A stretch of DNA of 12,044 nt from Candidatus Jidaibacter sp. (GCA_021298045.1 JAJTHY010000150.1:1-12044), one strand, 5' to 3'; positions 1 to 6,388 are shown, numbered from the stretch's first letter. Notes: generated by a model not told the origin, from the letters alone. Numbers and translations: made by a program.

Positions 1-324
1 ACCTTCATATGCTTGTGAGATATACGCCTTTGAGGCATAGTACTGCGCTCTTTTTTCAAAGCCTTTTTCTTTTGCTACTTGCATCTCTACTATGTATTGA
101 TTCCCCTTTTCATCTTTACATAATATATCCACGATGCTGGTTTTCTGAGCTGCCGTTTCTGGGTCCTGTATCGTCTTCAGAAAAGTGACATCCTGTATAG
201 GCCCACCTTGTTTGAAAGGCACCATATCATTTAAGAAATGTATCAATATATCTTTGTTCTTTTCGGTTCCAAAGATCTTCTTAAACGCAAAATCATTTTT
301 TGGATCCAAAAACTTAGAGATCAT
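1..324 (-). CDS. Rpn-family PD-(D/E)XK nuclease / putative transposase, N-terminal part (runs off left edge)
   Basis: The minus-strand frame starts at ATG 324-322 and stays open for 108 codons to the window edge, so the C-terminus is missing. The protein begins MISKFLDPKNDFAFKKIFG, the typical opening of the Rpn / 'PD-(D/E)XK nuclease family transposase' group. The catalytic-type core is visible as VDIL (Asp at about residue 65) followed by the (I/V)E-x-Q-type strand IVEMQ (Glu at about residue 80), then a KRAQYYASKAY helix. In known members this fold cleaves DNA and promotes recA-independent recombination. Such genes are abundant, often decayed, in Rickettsiales. An AAGGA Shine-Dalgarno about 8 nt upstream of the ATG supports the start. 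The family call is strong from the motifs. Whether the full gene is intact cannot be judged here. Confidence 0.85.
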   Translation of the reverse strand, partial: MISKFLDPKNDFAFKKIFGTEKNKDILIHFLNDMVPFKQGGPIQDVTFLKTIQDPETAAQKTSIVDILCKDEKGNQYIVEMQVAKEKGFEKRAQYYASKAYISQAYEG

Positions 325-421
325 CGCAGCATCCTTATTTTAATTACTCATCATTATATCTCAATCCCACCCTCTTTAGCAAGCTCCATGTCACTGTGCA
401 TTATCAACACAAATAACAACC

Positions 422-584
422 TATAGCTAAACCCTTATAAAATGGGTACGAAAATCAAGAATTTTCTCATAAATTTTTGCCTATTTTACGCATGGAATAT
501 AGATATATTTCAAAGGCAAAATAGGTGAAAATTTATTGAAAAGGCGCAGCACTAGCGCATCCATTTTATAAGGGTTTAGCTATA
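422..584. repeat. MITE-like palindromic element with perfect 24-bp terminal inverted repeats
   Basis: Positions 422-445 (starting TATAGCTAAACCC) are an exact reverse complement of 561-584 (ending GGGTTTAGCTATA), giving 24-bp terminal repeats around a 163-bp unit. Inside, 469-488 and 517-536 form a second inverted pair matching at 17 of 20 positions, so most of the element can fold into one long hairpin. A further small stem, GAAAAT/ATTTTC, lies at 450-466. The ends begin and finish with TATA, compatible with insertion at a TA dinucleotide as in IS630/Tc1-type elements, though this is inference. There is no coding frame of note inside. The element starts 13 bp beyond the yidC stop, so in yidC mRNA it could act as a 3' hairpin. 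No second copy is seen in this window. Confidence 0.8.
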
Positions 585-597
585 TTATACCAGACGA

Positions 598-2307
598 TCA
601 CTTCCTCTCTAACCTTTTTATAAACACTTGTTGCAGAATCGAAAGCACGTTGCTCCAGGTCCAATATATAACCAATCCAGAAGGGAAAGAAGCGAACATG
701 AACAAAAACACTATTGGCAACAATCTCATTACCTGTGCTTGCACTGGGTCGGAGGGCTCAGGATTCAACCTTTGCTGGAAAAACATGGTAAGCGCCATTA
801 AAATTGGGAACACACCTATCATCAAAAAGCTCGGGGGATCCCATGGAATAAGCCCAAACAGGTTAGTTATTGTATAAGGATCTGGTACAGAAAGATCTTT
901 TATCCATCCAAAGAATGGTGCTTGCCGCATTTCGATGGTTACATATAACACCTTGTATAAAGCAAAGAAAATAGGGATCTGCAACAGTATAGGCAAGCAA
1001 CCGCCCATAGGGTTCACTTTTTCTTTTTTGTACATATCAAGCAAAGCTCTTTGAAATGCGGTTGCATCATTCCCATATTTCTCTTTTAGGATAGCCATTT
1101 TAGGCTGCAACTCTTTTAGCTTATTCATACCCTTAAAGCCTTTATGCGCAAGCGGGAATAAGAGTAGCTTGATTACTACGGTGAGGATAAGAATAGCAAC
1201 GCCGAAGTTTCCAACTAAATGGTAAAAATAATGCAGCAATTCAAATATTGGCTTAGTAACAAAATATAAAATGCCAAAATCTACAGCACGGTCAAACAAA
1301 GGTATATTGTATTTTGCTTCATATTTGTCTAAAAGATCAAGCTCTTTAGCCCCAGCAAACAACAACATGTCGGGCCATTCCATTTTTTGCCCTGGGTCAA
1401 TTTGGAAAACCGATTCATTATTAAAACTCGCTTGAAAGCGCTGAATTTGATCTTTATGAGAAGAGCTTAACCTGGAAACCAACCCTATATTTTTAGTGGG
1501 AATTATTGAAGTTAACCAGTATTTATCAGAAAAACCAATCCAGCTAAATTGGTTATAGTCTAGCTTAGTGGATGAATTGATATCGGAATATGAAACCTCT
1601 TTTAGTTTGCCATCAAACACGCCTATACCACCTTCGTGAATTATCATGTTATCTTCTGCAGAGCCTATAGTTGCACGGTTAATCAAGCCATAGTTTGCTA
1701 AGTGAATCGCATTAGAAGAGCGATTTATAACCTTTTGTTTGAAGGTAAATAGGTAATCCTCATCCATCAAAATCTCAATAATGAACTCTATGCCTTGAGA
1801 ATTAACATGACTTAAAATTAAGCTTTCACCAGCTTTAAACTCTTTTTTATTTGCGTGCCATTTGGTTTTATGGTTTGGCATATTTATCGCCTCATCGCTT
1901 CTAGAAAGCCAACCAAATTCGGCAAAGTAAGCCTCACCAGCCTTAGCTGGGGAAAGAAGAACCACATTCTTGCTATCATAGTCTGAAGTAACTCGGTATT
2001 TACTAAGTGTTAGGTCATCCAACCGCGCACCAATTAAATTTATACTCCCCTTGATATGCCCATTGTTGAATTTTACCCTGGCATTTTCGGTGTCTGCAAT
2101 TAAGGCCTCGCGATCAAATATCTCGGCCTCCTTCAAGCTAGCGCTAATAGGTGCGGCTTTTTTAATGCTTGCTTCAATTTCACGCTGCTCTTGTCTAGCG
2201 GCCTCAAGCATAGGGTCTACATAAAATGTCTGCCAGGCAAATATTACAATTGCAGCAAGTATACTTGCGATAATTAGCCTTGTGTTTTGCGACATGCGAT
2301 CGATCAT
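598..2307 (-). CDS. yidC: membrane protein insertase YidC
   Basis: Inserts and folds inner-membrane proteins, alone or with SecYEG. The 569-residue length fits the Gram-negative form. An N-terminal membrane anchor (about residues 10-30) is followed by a large periplasmic beta-domain (about 60-335) and the conserved insertase core (about 345-565). The core shows the segment around residues 363-386 with Lys380 near where other YidC proteins carry the substrate-contacting basic residue, and a Lys-rich cytoplasmic hairpin (about 387-432). It continues with NPMGGCLPILLQIPIFFALY (432-451), then membrane segments near 493-511 and 527-556, and ends in a basic tail. Start M1 is preferred over M5 because AAGGA lies about 5 nt before it. 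yidD ends 12 nt upstream, so the two are co-transcribed. The classic upstream rpmH-rnpA genes are absent here. Confidence 0.97.
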   Translation of the reverse strand: MIDRMSQNTRLIIASILAAIVIFAWQTFYVDPMLEAARQEQREIEASIKKAAPISASLKEAEIFDREALIADTENARVKFNNGHIKGSINLIGARLDDLTLSKYRVTSDYDSKNVVLLSPAKAGEAYFAEFGWLSRSDEAINMPNHKTKWHANKKEFKAGESLILSHVNSQGIEFIIEILMDEDYLFTFKQKVINRSSNAIHLANYGLINRATIGSAEDNMIIHEGGIGVFDGKLKEVSYSDINSSTKLDYNQFSWIGFSDKYWLTSIIPTKNIGLVSRLSSSHKDQIQRFQASFNNESVFQIDPGQKMEWPDMLLFAGAKELDLLDKYEAKYNIPLFDRAVDFGILYFVTKPIFELLHYFYHLVGNFGVAILILTVVIKLLLFPLAHKGFKGMNKLKELQPKMAILKEKYGNDATAFQRALLDMYKKEKVNPMGGCLPILLQIPIFFALYKVLYVTIEMRQAPFFGWIKDLSVPDPYTITNLFGLIPWDPPSFLMIGVFPILMALTMFFQQRLNPEPSDPVQAQVMRLLPIVFLFMFASFPSGLVIYWTWSNVLSILQQVFIKRLERK

Positions 2308-2319
2308 AAAATCCTTTTT

Positions 2320-2550
2320 CTATTTGTTTTTATTCATTACGGGGTCATACCCGCCTTGGCAAAATGGATTGCATCTTAAAATTCTCCATACCGTAATTGC
2401 AGCGCCCACAATTACTCCGCGCTTAATTATAGCTTCCTTTGCGTAATTAGAGCAAGTTGGGTAGAATCTACATTGGCGCCCTAAAAAAGGGGACACCAGC
2501 TTTTGGTATAGATTAATTATCAACAACATACAGTATTTAATAATCCACAC
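2320..2550 (-). CDS. yidD: membrane protein insertion efficiency factor YidD
   Basis: A 76-residue protein of the YidD (DUF37) family, a small inner-face membrane-associated protein thought to assist YidC-dependent insertion. The family hallmarks are present: LYQKLVSPFLGRQCRFYPTC near residues 14-33, then SNYAKEAI, and RCNPFCQGGYDPV near residues 59-71, with the conserved cysteines. The start is GTG (2550-2548), supported by an AAGGA Shine-Dalgarno about 8 nt upstream; no ATG would keep the conserved N-terminus. yidC follows 12 nt downstream, the usual partnership. A candidate sigma70 promoter lies just upstream in the 87-bp region shared with the divergent yejE. Confidence 0.95.
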   Translation of the reverse strand: MWIIKYCMLLIINLYQKLVSPFLGRQCRFYPTCSNYAKEAIIKRGVIVGAAITVWRILRCNPFCQGGYDPVMNKNK

Positions 2551-2583
2551 CTATATGATCCTTATTCGTTATTTAGGATTGAG

Positions 2584-2611
2584 ATTTTAAAACAAATAGT
2601 TATTAATTCAA
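2584..2611 (-). promoter_or_regulatory. candidate sigma70 promoter for yidD-yidC
   Basis: On the minus strand TTGAAT (2611-2606), a 16-nt spacer and TAAAAT (2589-2584) lie about 34 nt before the yidD GTG. That is 4/6 and 5/6 matches to the consensus boxes. The same region must also drive yejE on plus; TTGAGA (2579-2584) with TATTAA (2601-2606) is a weaker candidate overlapping it. Confidence 0.45.
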
Positions 2612-2637
2612 TAGGTATGTTTTTATAAATAGAATAC

Positions 2638-3687
2638 ATGGCAATTATTTCCAGCAGAATCAACGGCTTCTTTGACTTCAAATCCGCTTTTATGCGCTTT
2701 AAAAGTAATCGCAGAGCATATATTTCTCTATGTATATTTGCGATGATTTTCTTTATATCGCAATTTGCTGAGCTAATTAGTAACGATAAACCTCTGTTAC
2801 TTTACTATAAAGGTGAACTGCTATTCCCGGTTTTTAATGATATTAGAGAAATAGATTTAGGTGGAGATTATTTGAATTCAGCCAATTTTAATGATGTCTA
2901 TGTAAAAGAATTGGTAGCAGCAAATGGTTTTGCGATTATGCCTATTATCCCATATCATTATAAAACTATTATGGATAATTTGCCATCGCCTGCCCCATCG
3001 GCGCCTAACATGGATAATTTACTAGGCACGGATGACCATGGACGAGACATTTTAGCTCGGCTTATTTATGGCGTAAGAATTTCAATAACTTTCGCCTTAA
3101 CACTCGCTGTATTAAGCACAGCAATTGGCCTTATTTATGGCGCCTGCCAAGGGTATATAGGCGGAAAAACAGATATTGTTATGCAAAGGTTTTCAGAGGT
3201 TTGGTCATCGCTGCCAACATTATATATCCTTATAATTCTTTCAAGCTTAATTGCGCCTAGCTTTATGTGGCTTTTATTTATAATGTTACTTTTTTCCTGG
3301 TTGAATTTGGTGGGGGTTGTAAGGGCGGAGTTCTTAAAGGCTAGAAATATGGAATATGTTATGGCAGCGCAAGCCCTAGGTATCTCGCATAGCAGAATCG
3401 TGTTTAGGCACATTATGCCTAATGCACTGGTTGCCAGCATCACTTACTTCCCTTTCTTAATTAATGCGGGTATAACATCATTAACCGCTCTAGACTTTTT
3501 GGGACTAGGATTACCTCCTGGAGACCCATCTTTGGGTGAGATGCTGTCCCAAGCAAAAAATAATTTACATGCCCACTGGATAATTAGCTCAGTTTTCATT
3601 ACCCTTACCGGCGTTATGGTGCTAATGATTTTTATTGGCGAAGGTTTAAGAGACGCTTTGGACCCAAGGAGGGGAGGTTCTAGATGA
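2638..3687 (+). CDS. yejE: peptide ABC transporter permease, YejE type
   Basis: Inner-membrane permease of the OppC/DppC class, most like YejE of the YejABEF system, which imports peptides and microcin C in enterobacteria. The 349-residue length fits. Visible landmarks are the N-terminal FKSNRRAYISL and TM1 (about 27-48), and the family-specific ELISNDKPLLLYYKGELLFP (45-64). LGTDDHGRDILARLIYGVR follows at 129-147, the start of the BPD transport domain. The ATPase-contacting EAA loop is EFLKARNMEYVMAAQALGIS (231-250), and the tail is FIGEGLRDALDP. The ABC ATPase (yejF), the second permease (yejB) and the binding protein (yejA) are not in the window, so partners must be encoded elsewhere. No clear Shine-Dalgarno precedes the ATG. 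The stop TGA overlaps an ATG (3684-3686) that opens only a 20-codon frame. Confidence 0.93.
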   Translation: MAIISSRINGFFDFKSAFMRFKSNRRAYISLCIFAMIFFISQFAELISNDKPLLLYYKGELLFPVFNDIREIDLGGDYLNSANFNDVYVKELVAANGFAIMPIIPYHYKTIMDNLPSPAPSAPNMDNLLGTDDHGRDILARLIYGVRISITFALTLAVLSTAIGLIYGACQGYIGGKTDIVMQRFSEVWSSLPTLYILIILSSLIAPSFMWLLFIMLLFSWLNLVGVVRAEFLKARNMEYVMAAQALGISHSRIVFRHIMPNALVASITYFPFLINAGITSLTALDFLGLGLPPGDPSLGEMLSQAKNNLHAHWIISSVFITLTGVMVLMIFIGEGLRDALDPRRGGSR

Positions 3688-3688
3688 T
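3666..3688 (+). repeat. direct repeat copy A at the yejE 3' end (pairs with 3924-3947)
   Basis: The 23 bases here start AAGGAGGGGAGG and end TTCTAGATGAT. They recur almost exactly at 3924-3947, where the run of G differs slightly. This copy encodes the last yejE codons and its stop, with an embedded ATG. The bases flanking the two copies are unrelated. Confidence 0.65.
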
Positions 3689-3752
3689 GGATAGAGAAAA
3701 ATTAATCAACGAGTTGAGATGCAATGAAAATAACTATTTTTCCTAACTCAGA

Positions 3753-3778
3753 GGAGCATATCAGCGACGTGATGCTCC
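3753..3778. repeat. small hairpin GGAGCAT/ATGCTCC
   Basis: GGAGCAT (3753-3759) and ATGCTCC (3772-3778) form a 7-bp perfect stem with a 12-nt loop, about 10 bp before the double hairpin at 3788-3839. Together they make the yejE-ribF spacer a cluster of palindromes. Confidence 0.5.
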
Positions 3779-3787
3779 AGCTCCTTA

Positions 3788-3839
3788 GTCATTCCTGCGC
3801 AGGCAGGAATCTAAGATCCCGCATCAAGTGCGGGATGAC
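3788..3839. repeat. REP-like double-hairpin palindromic repeat (GTCATTCC...GGGATGAC)
   Basis: A 52-bp unit bounded by GTCAT and ATGAC. It contains two tandem perfect 8-bp stems: ATTCCTGC/GCAGGAAT with loop GCAG, and ATCCCGCA/TGCGGGAT with loop TCAAG. Units with GTCATTCC...GGGATGAC ends are a recognised class of dispersed palindrome in proteobacteria, including Rickettsiales relatives. It lies in the spacer between yejE and ribF and is more GC-rich than its surroundings. Read through, it yields the spurious peptide HSCAGRNL seen in many mis-annotated ORFs. Confidence 0.85.
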
Positions 3840-3923
3840 AAGCTATCCACAGTCACCAGACTACTTCATGGATAACGCTATTTATGTGTTTTCCGTTATA
3901 TTACCCACTCTCATTATTCGAGT

Positions 3924-3947
3924 AAGGAGGGGGGAGTTCTAGATGAT
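3924..3947 (+). repeat. direct repeat copy B, carrying the ribF Shine-Dalgarno and start codon
   Basis: This 24-bp sequence, starting AAGGAGGGGGGAG and ending TTCTAGATGAT, is nearly the same as 3666-3688 at the yejE stop. Here it supplies a very strong purine-rich ribosome site and the ribF ATG at 3943. The two copies bracket about 235 bp of hairpin-rich, apparently non-coding DNA. This looks like an insertion or partial duplication at what was once a directly abutting yejE-ribF junction. Confidence 0.65.
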
Positions 3948-4890
3948 AATATTTGGTTATGAAAACCTCCCGAAGGAATTCTTAGGTGCTGCAATTGCCA
4001 TTGGCAATTTTGATGGCGTGCATGTTGGACATCAAGAAATCATCAAAACTACTTTAGGCATAGCTAAGGAGAAGGGCTGCAAGGCCGGGGTCCTCACCTT
4101 TGATCCACACCCAAATATCATGCTTGGAAAAAATTCAGCGCACACTATGCTAATGCCCTTGGAAGAAAGAACTAAAAAGCTTATTGCCCTTGGCTTAGAT
4201 TTTGTTGTTGTTGTAAAATTTACTGCAGAGTTTTCTTCCCTAACCGCATCAGAGTTTATGCAAATCGTGCTGCAAGATTCCTTAAAGGCAAAGCATATCA
4301 TTACCGGTTATAACTTTAGATTTGGTGCAAAAGGTATTGGAGATGTGAACCATCTTGCTAAGATGGCGAGTTTATTAGGCTTTTCATTTACTCAAGTGAA
4401 TCACATAAAGCACTCACACTACGACGTATCTTCAAGCTATATAAAAGAATTGATAGCCGCTGGTAGAACTCTGCTTGCTGCAAAATTGCTTGGCGAGCCT
4501 TATAAAATTGCAGGCCCCATAATAAAAGGGAGGCAAGTTGCAGGTTCTGTGCTCGGCACCCCAACAGCTAACATAGATTTTCCAGAAAATATTACTATGC
4601 CGCTATTTGGAGTTTATTTGGTGAAGGTTGCAGAAAACTGGGGGTTGGCCAATATTGGCTGGTGCAGAGGCGTGCAAATGGATGAGCGCAAAACTCCAAT
4701 GTTAGAAGCTCATTTATTTGATCTTGAAACAAATGCACCGGTGGCTTATGGAAAACATTTGGAAGTAGAACTGTTCACACTAATGCGCCCAGAGCATAAA
4801 TTCCACGAGCTAGCTGCGTTAAAGTATGCAATTGAAGGGGATAAAGTGATGGCTAGGTATTTGCTTCGCAATAAATTGAGCTGGGCCTAA
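3943..4890 (+). CDS. ribF: bifunctional riboflavin kinase / FAD synthetase
   Basis: Makes FMN from riboflavin and ATP, then FAD from FMN and ATP, in the cytoplasm. At 315 residues it has the usual two-domain length. The N-terminal FAD synthetase domain shows the nucleotidyl-transferase motif IGNFDGVHVGH (20-30), GYNFRFGAKGIGD (122-134) and SSSYIKELIAAG (163-174). The C-terminal flavokinase domain (about 185-312) has GSVLGTPTAN (201-210) and the acidic MLEAHLFD (Glu255). The usual (R/T)PTF-type segment after NIG is replaced by WCRGVQMDERK, an unusual local variant. The start sits 6 nt after a strong AAGGAGGGGGGA ribosome site. Upstream lies repeat DNA and then yejE on the same strand. No hairpin terminator is evident after the stop. 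Confidence 0.96.
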   Translation: MIIFGYENLPKEFLGAAIAIGNFDGVHVGHQEIIKTTLGIAKEKGCKAGVLTFDPHPNIMLGKNSAHTMLMPLEERTKKLIALGLDFVVVVKFTAEFSSLTASEFMQIVLQDSLKAKHIITGYNFRFGAKGIGDVNHLAKMASLLGFSFTQVNHIKHSHYDVSSSYIKELIAAGRTLLAAKLLGEPYKIAGPIIKGRQVAGSVLGTPTANIDFPENITMPLFGVYLVKVAENWGLANIGWCRGVQMDERKTPMLEAHLFDLETNAPVAYGKHLEVELFTLMRPEHKFHELAALKYAIEGDKVMARYLLRNKLSWA

Positions 4891-4932
4891 AAATTTACAT
4901 AAATGCTTTTTATATCAAAAACCCTAAAGCAG

Positions 4933-4961
4933 TTGACTTACTTCGCTTTTTTCTTTATAAT
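4933..4961 (+). promoter_or_regulatory. near-consensus sigma70 promoter for the 4992 gene
   Basis: TTGACT (4933-4938), a 17-nt spacer and a perfect TATAAT (4956-4961) match the vegetative consensus at 11 of 12 positions with ideal spacing. Transcription would start near 4968, about 24 nt before the ATG of the small membrane protein. This is the best promoter in the window and separates that gene from ribF. Confidence 0.85.
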
Positions 4962-4991
4962 GTAACAAAAATATGAACGAAAGTTGGAATT

Positions 4992-5378
4992 ATGGATCTG
5001 CAAAAACTGGCTTTTGGGTTGAGGTGCGCTACCGGGGCTTACAGCATGGCGTTTGCAGCTATTACAATATTGCCAGAGAAAAATATAAAAGATGATTATT
5101 TGGTTGCTGCTATTCTTTCTCCAATTATTTCAACCGTCATTTTAGCATTCTTCCCCCTTACTGTCCCTGGCTTTTCTATATCTATAAGCGACAATTATAT
5201 AGCATTTCCTTTTGCAGCCGCTACTATGGTGGCTTACTGTAGACACAAAAAACCAAGTATTAAAGCCGCCGTGACTTGCGCCTCCATAACAATACTCCCC
5301 GCCCTTGCAGCTTCAGTTATAGACTGTTACGCAGCTGGTGGAGGGCTTACCGATTTTGCCAAGAGCCTAACCCACTAA
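4992..5378 (+). CDS. small multi-spanning membrane protein of unknown function
   Basis: A 128-residue protein I do not recognise. Hydrophobic stretches near residues 13-27, 34-60, 70-84 and 93-113 suggest three or four membrane segments. Charged loops (PEKNIKDD, CRHKKPSIK) lie between them, and several Cys residues sit in or near the segments. A near-consensus promoter ends about 30 nt upstream, arguing that the gene is real and well transcribed, although the Shine-Dalgarno (GGA) is poor. Its last 32 bp overlap, tail to tail, the end of the minus-strand 322-residue gene. There is no sequence basis for a specific role. The start is uncertain because of the weak ribosome site. Confidence 0.7.
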   Translation: MDLQKLAFGLRCATGAYSMAFAAITILPEKNIKDDYLVAAILSPIISTVILAFFPLTVPGFSISISDNYIAFPFAAATMVAYCRHKKPSIKAAVTCASITILPALAASVIDCYAAGGGLTDFAKSLTH

Positions 5379-6315
5379 TTTCTTTAGCTGCATCGGTTAT
5401 AGTTTTTGCATGAGCTTTAACTTGGTCAACTAGTGTCTTGTTCTCATTGCTGAGCTTTAAACTTTCTGTGCTGGCGGGCATCTCTGCAGCAACTTGTTTT
5501 GCTATTTTGGCAAGAGCTTGCTGAAAGTGTTCAGCTGATGCCTTATCCCCTTTGGCAGCAATACTTAAAGAATTACTTTGATTGTAAAGCAAGCAAGCTG
5601 CTACTCCGCATACTATAGCAAGTCCTGCTGGTGCCGAAGCTATTGCAACCCCTGTTGAAGCCAAAGTTATGGTGGCTAATATAGGGGTAAGGGCTACTAT
5701 AAGAGTTGCCGTAGCTGCAAGCATTAACGCATAGCTAGTATTTATATCTTTGGCAGATTTTTCAGTTAGCATTTGTATTTGTCTATTATATTGCTGACCC
5801 ACACCTGTATCTATGTTACTCATAGTTTCCACAAAATCACTTACCACTCCCATTATTTTAAGGGCATTTTCATAAAACTGTATGTGCGCGTCATATACTT
5901 TAATCCATTCATTGTATTTAACGATTTCTTCGAAGCATTGTTTTGAAGTTAACTGTGGATACTTAAGACCCTTCCTTACCTGCAATATAAAATTTATTTT
6001 TGCTGCTCCATCCTCAACATTTTTTTCAGCAATACGAATGTTTTGATGCATAATTAAATCAATATCAAGAACTTGTTTATAGTATATCGTTTGAGTTTTT
6101 GCCTGTTCAGCTTGAGCAAGCAGGTCTGCAAAGTCTGGCCTAAGCTTTTGCCCATCACTTGATGTGGGGGTTTGGTAACCTACCACCCTCTCAAATTCTT
6201 GAATCAAGGCACCCCAAACTTGATTTTGCAAATTCTCCCTGAAATTAGTATCCGTTTTGCCGTTAGCAAGGAATTCCTTTGCCGCTTCGCTTAAAATGGT
6301 TTTTATATCTTTCAT
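5347..6315 (-). CDS. unknown helical protein with a central hydrophobic hairpin (candidate membrane-inserting protein)
   Basis: A 322-residue protein I do not recognise. It lacks a classical signal peptide. Residues 1-190 look like long amphipathic helices rich in K, E and Q, with coiled-coil-like spacing. A roughly 50-residue stretch (about 195-244) is strongly hydrophobic and rich in A, T, I, L and G. It can form two membrane-length helices joined around SAPAG. The tail (245-322) is again charged and helical. A soluble-hydrophobic-soluble helical plan is shared by alpha-pore-forming toxins and by host-membrane-inserted effectors of intracellular bacteria, but that is only an analogy. GAGGG about 8-9 nt upstream serves as the ribosome site. 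The symporter gene ends 69 nt upstream on the same strand. Its 3' end overlaps the convergent gene by 32 bp. Confidence 0.75.
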   Translation of the reverse strand: MKDIKTILSEAAKEFLANGKTDTNFRENLQNQVWGALIQEFERVVGYQTPTSSDGQKLRPDFADLLAQAEQAKTQTIYYKQVLDIDLIMHQNIRIAEKNVEDGAAKINFILQVRKGLKYPQLTSKQCFEEIVKYNEWIKVYDAHIQFYENALKIMGVVSDFVETMSNIDTGVGQQYNRQIQMLTEKSAKDINTSYALMLAATATLIVALTPILATITLASTGVAIASAPAGLAIVCGVAACLLYNQSNSLSIAAKGDKASAEHFQQALAKIAKQVAAEMPASTESLKLSNENKTLVDQVKAHAKTITDAAKEISGLGSWQNR

Positions 6316-6318
6316 TTC

Positions 6319-6388
6319 TTAACCCTCTTAACCCCTTTATTCATCCGTAGATTTTTATTCTAGCGGCCAAAGGTTAAAAAAGGGTTAA
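6319..6388 (-). promoter_or_regulatory. long imperfect leader hairpin that would cover the ribosome site of the 322-residue gene
   Basis: On the minus strand the arm TTAACCCTTTTTTAACCTTT (6388-6369), which overlaps the symporter stop, is largely complementary to the arm at 6338-6319 (AAAGGGGTTAAGAGGGTTAA). About 30 nt separate them. The second arm contains the GAGGG ribosome site of the downstream gene. The fold could terminate or attenuate read-through from the symporter, or hide the ribosome site. The pairing is imperfect and its regulatory role is inference. Confidence 0.35.

Noticed and set aside
238..426. 62-codon plus-strand ORF at the left end
   Set aside because: It lies mostly antisense to the Rpn-family nuclease, whose minus-strand frame has clear family motifs.
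3684..3746. 20-codon ORF starting MMDREKLINEL and overlapping the yejE stop
   Set aside because: It has a strong ribosome site but ends after 20 codons without recognisable homology. It is better read as a remnant of the duplicated junction; kept only as part of that finding.
3724..3942. 72-codon plus-strand ORF between yejE and ribF
   Set aside because: Its middle is the translated double-hairpin repeat (HSCAGRNL...), its composition is not protein-like, and it has no ribosome site. It is a by-product of the repeat.
4891..4932. Terminator after ribF
   Set aside because: There is an AT-rich stretch (TTTTTATATCAAAAA) but no GC-containing stem followed by a T run.
4973..5095. 40-codon ORF (MNESWNYGSAK...) in another frame, starting before the 4992 gene
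   Set aside because: It would begin about 5 nt from the predicted transcription start with no ribosome site, and its composition looks like an out-of-frame reading of the membrane protein gene.
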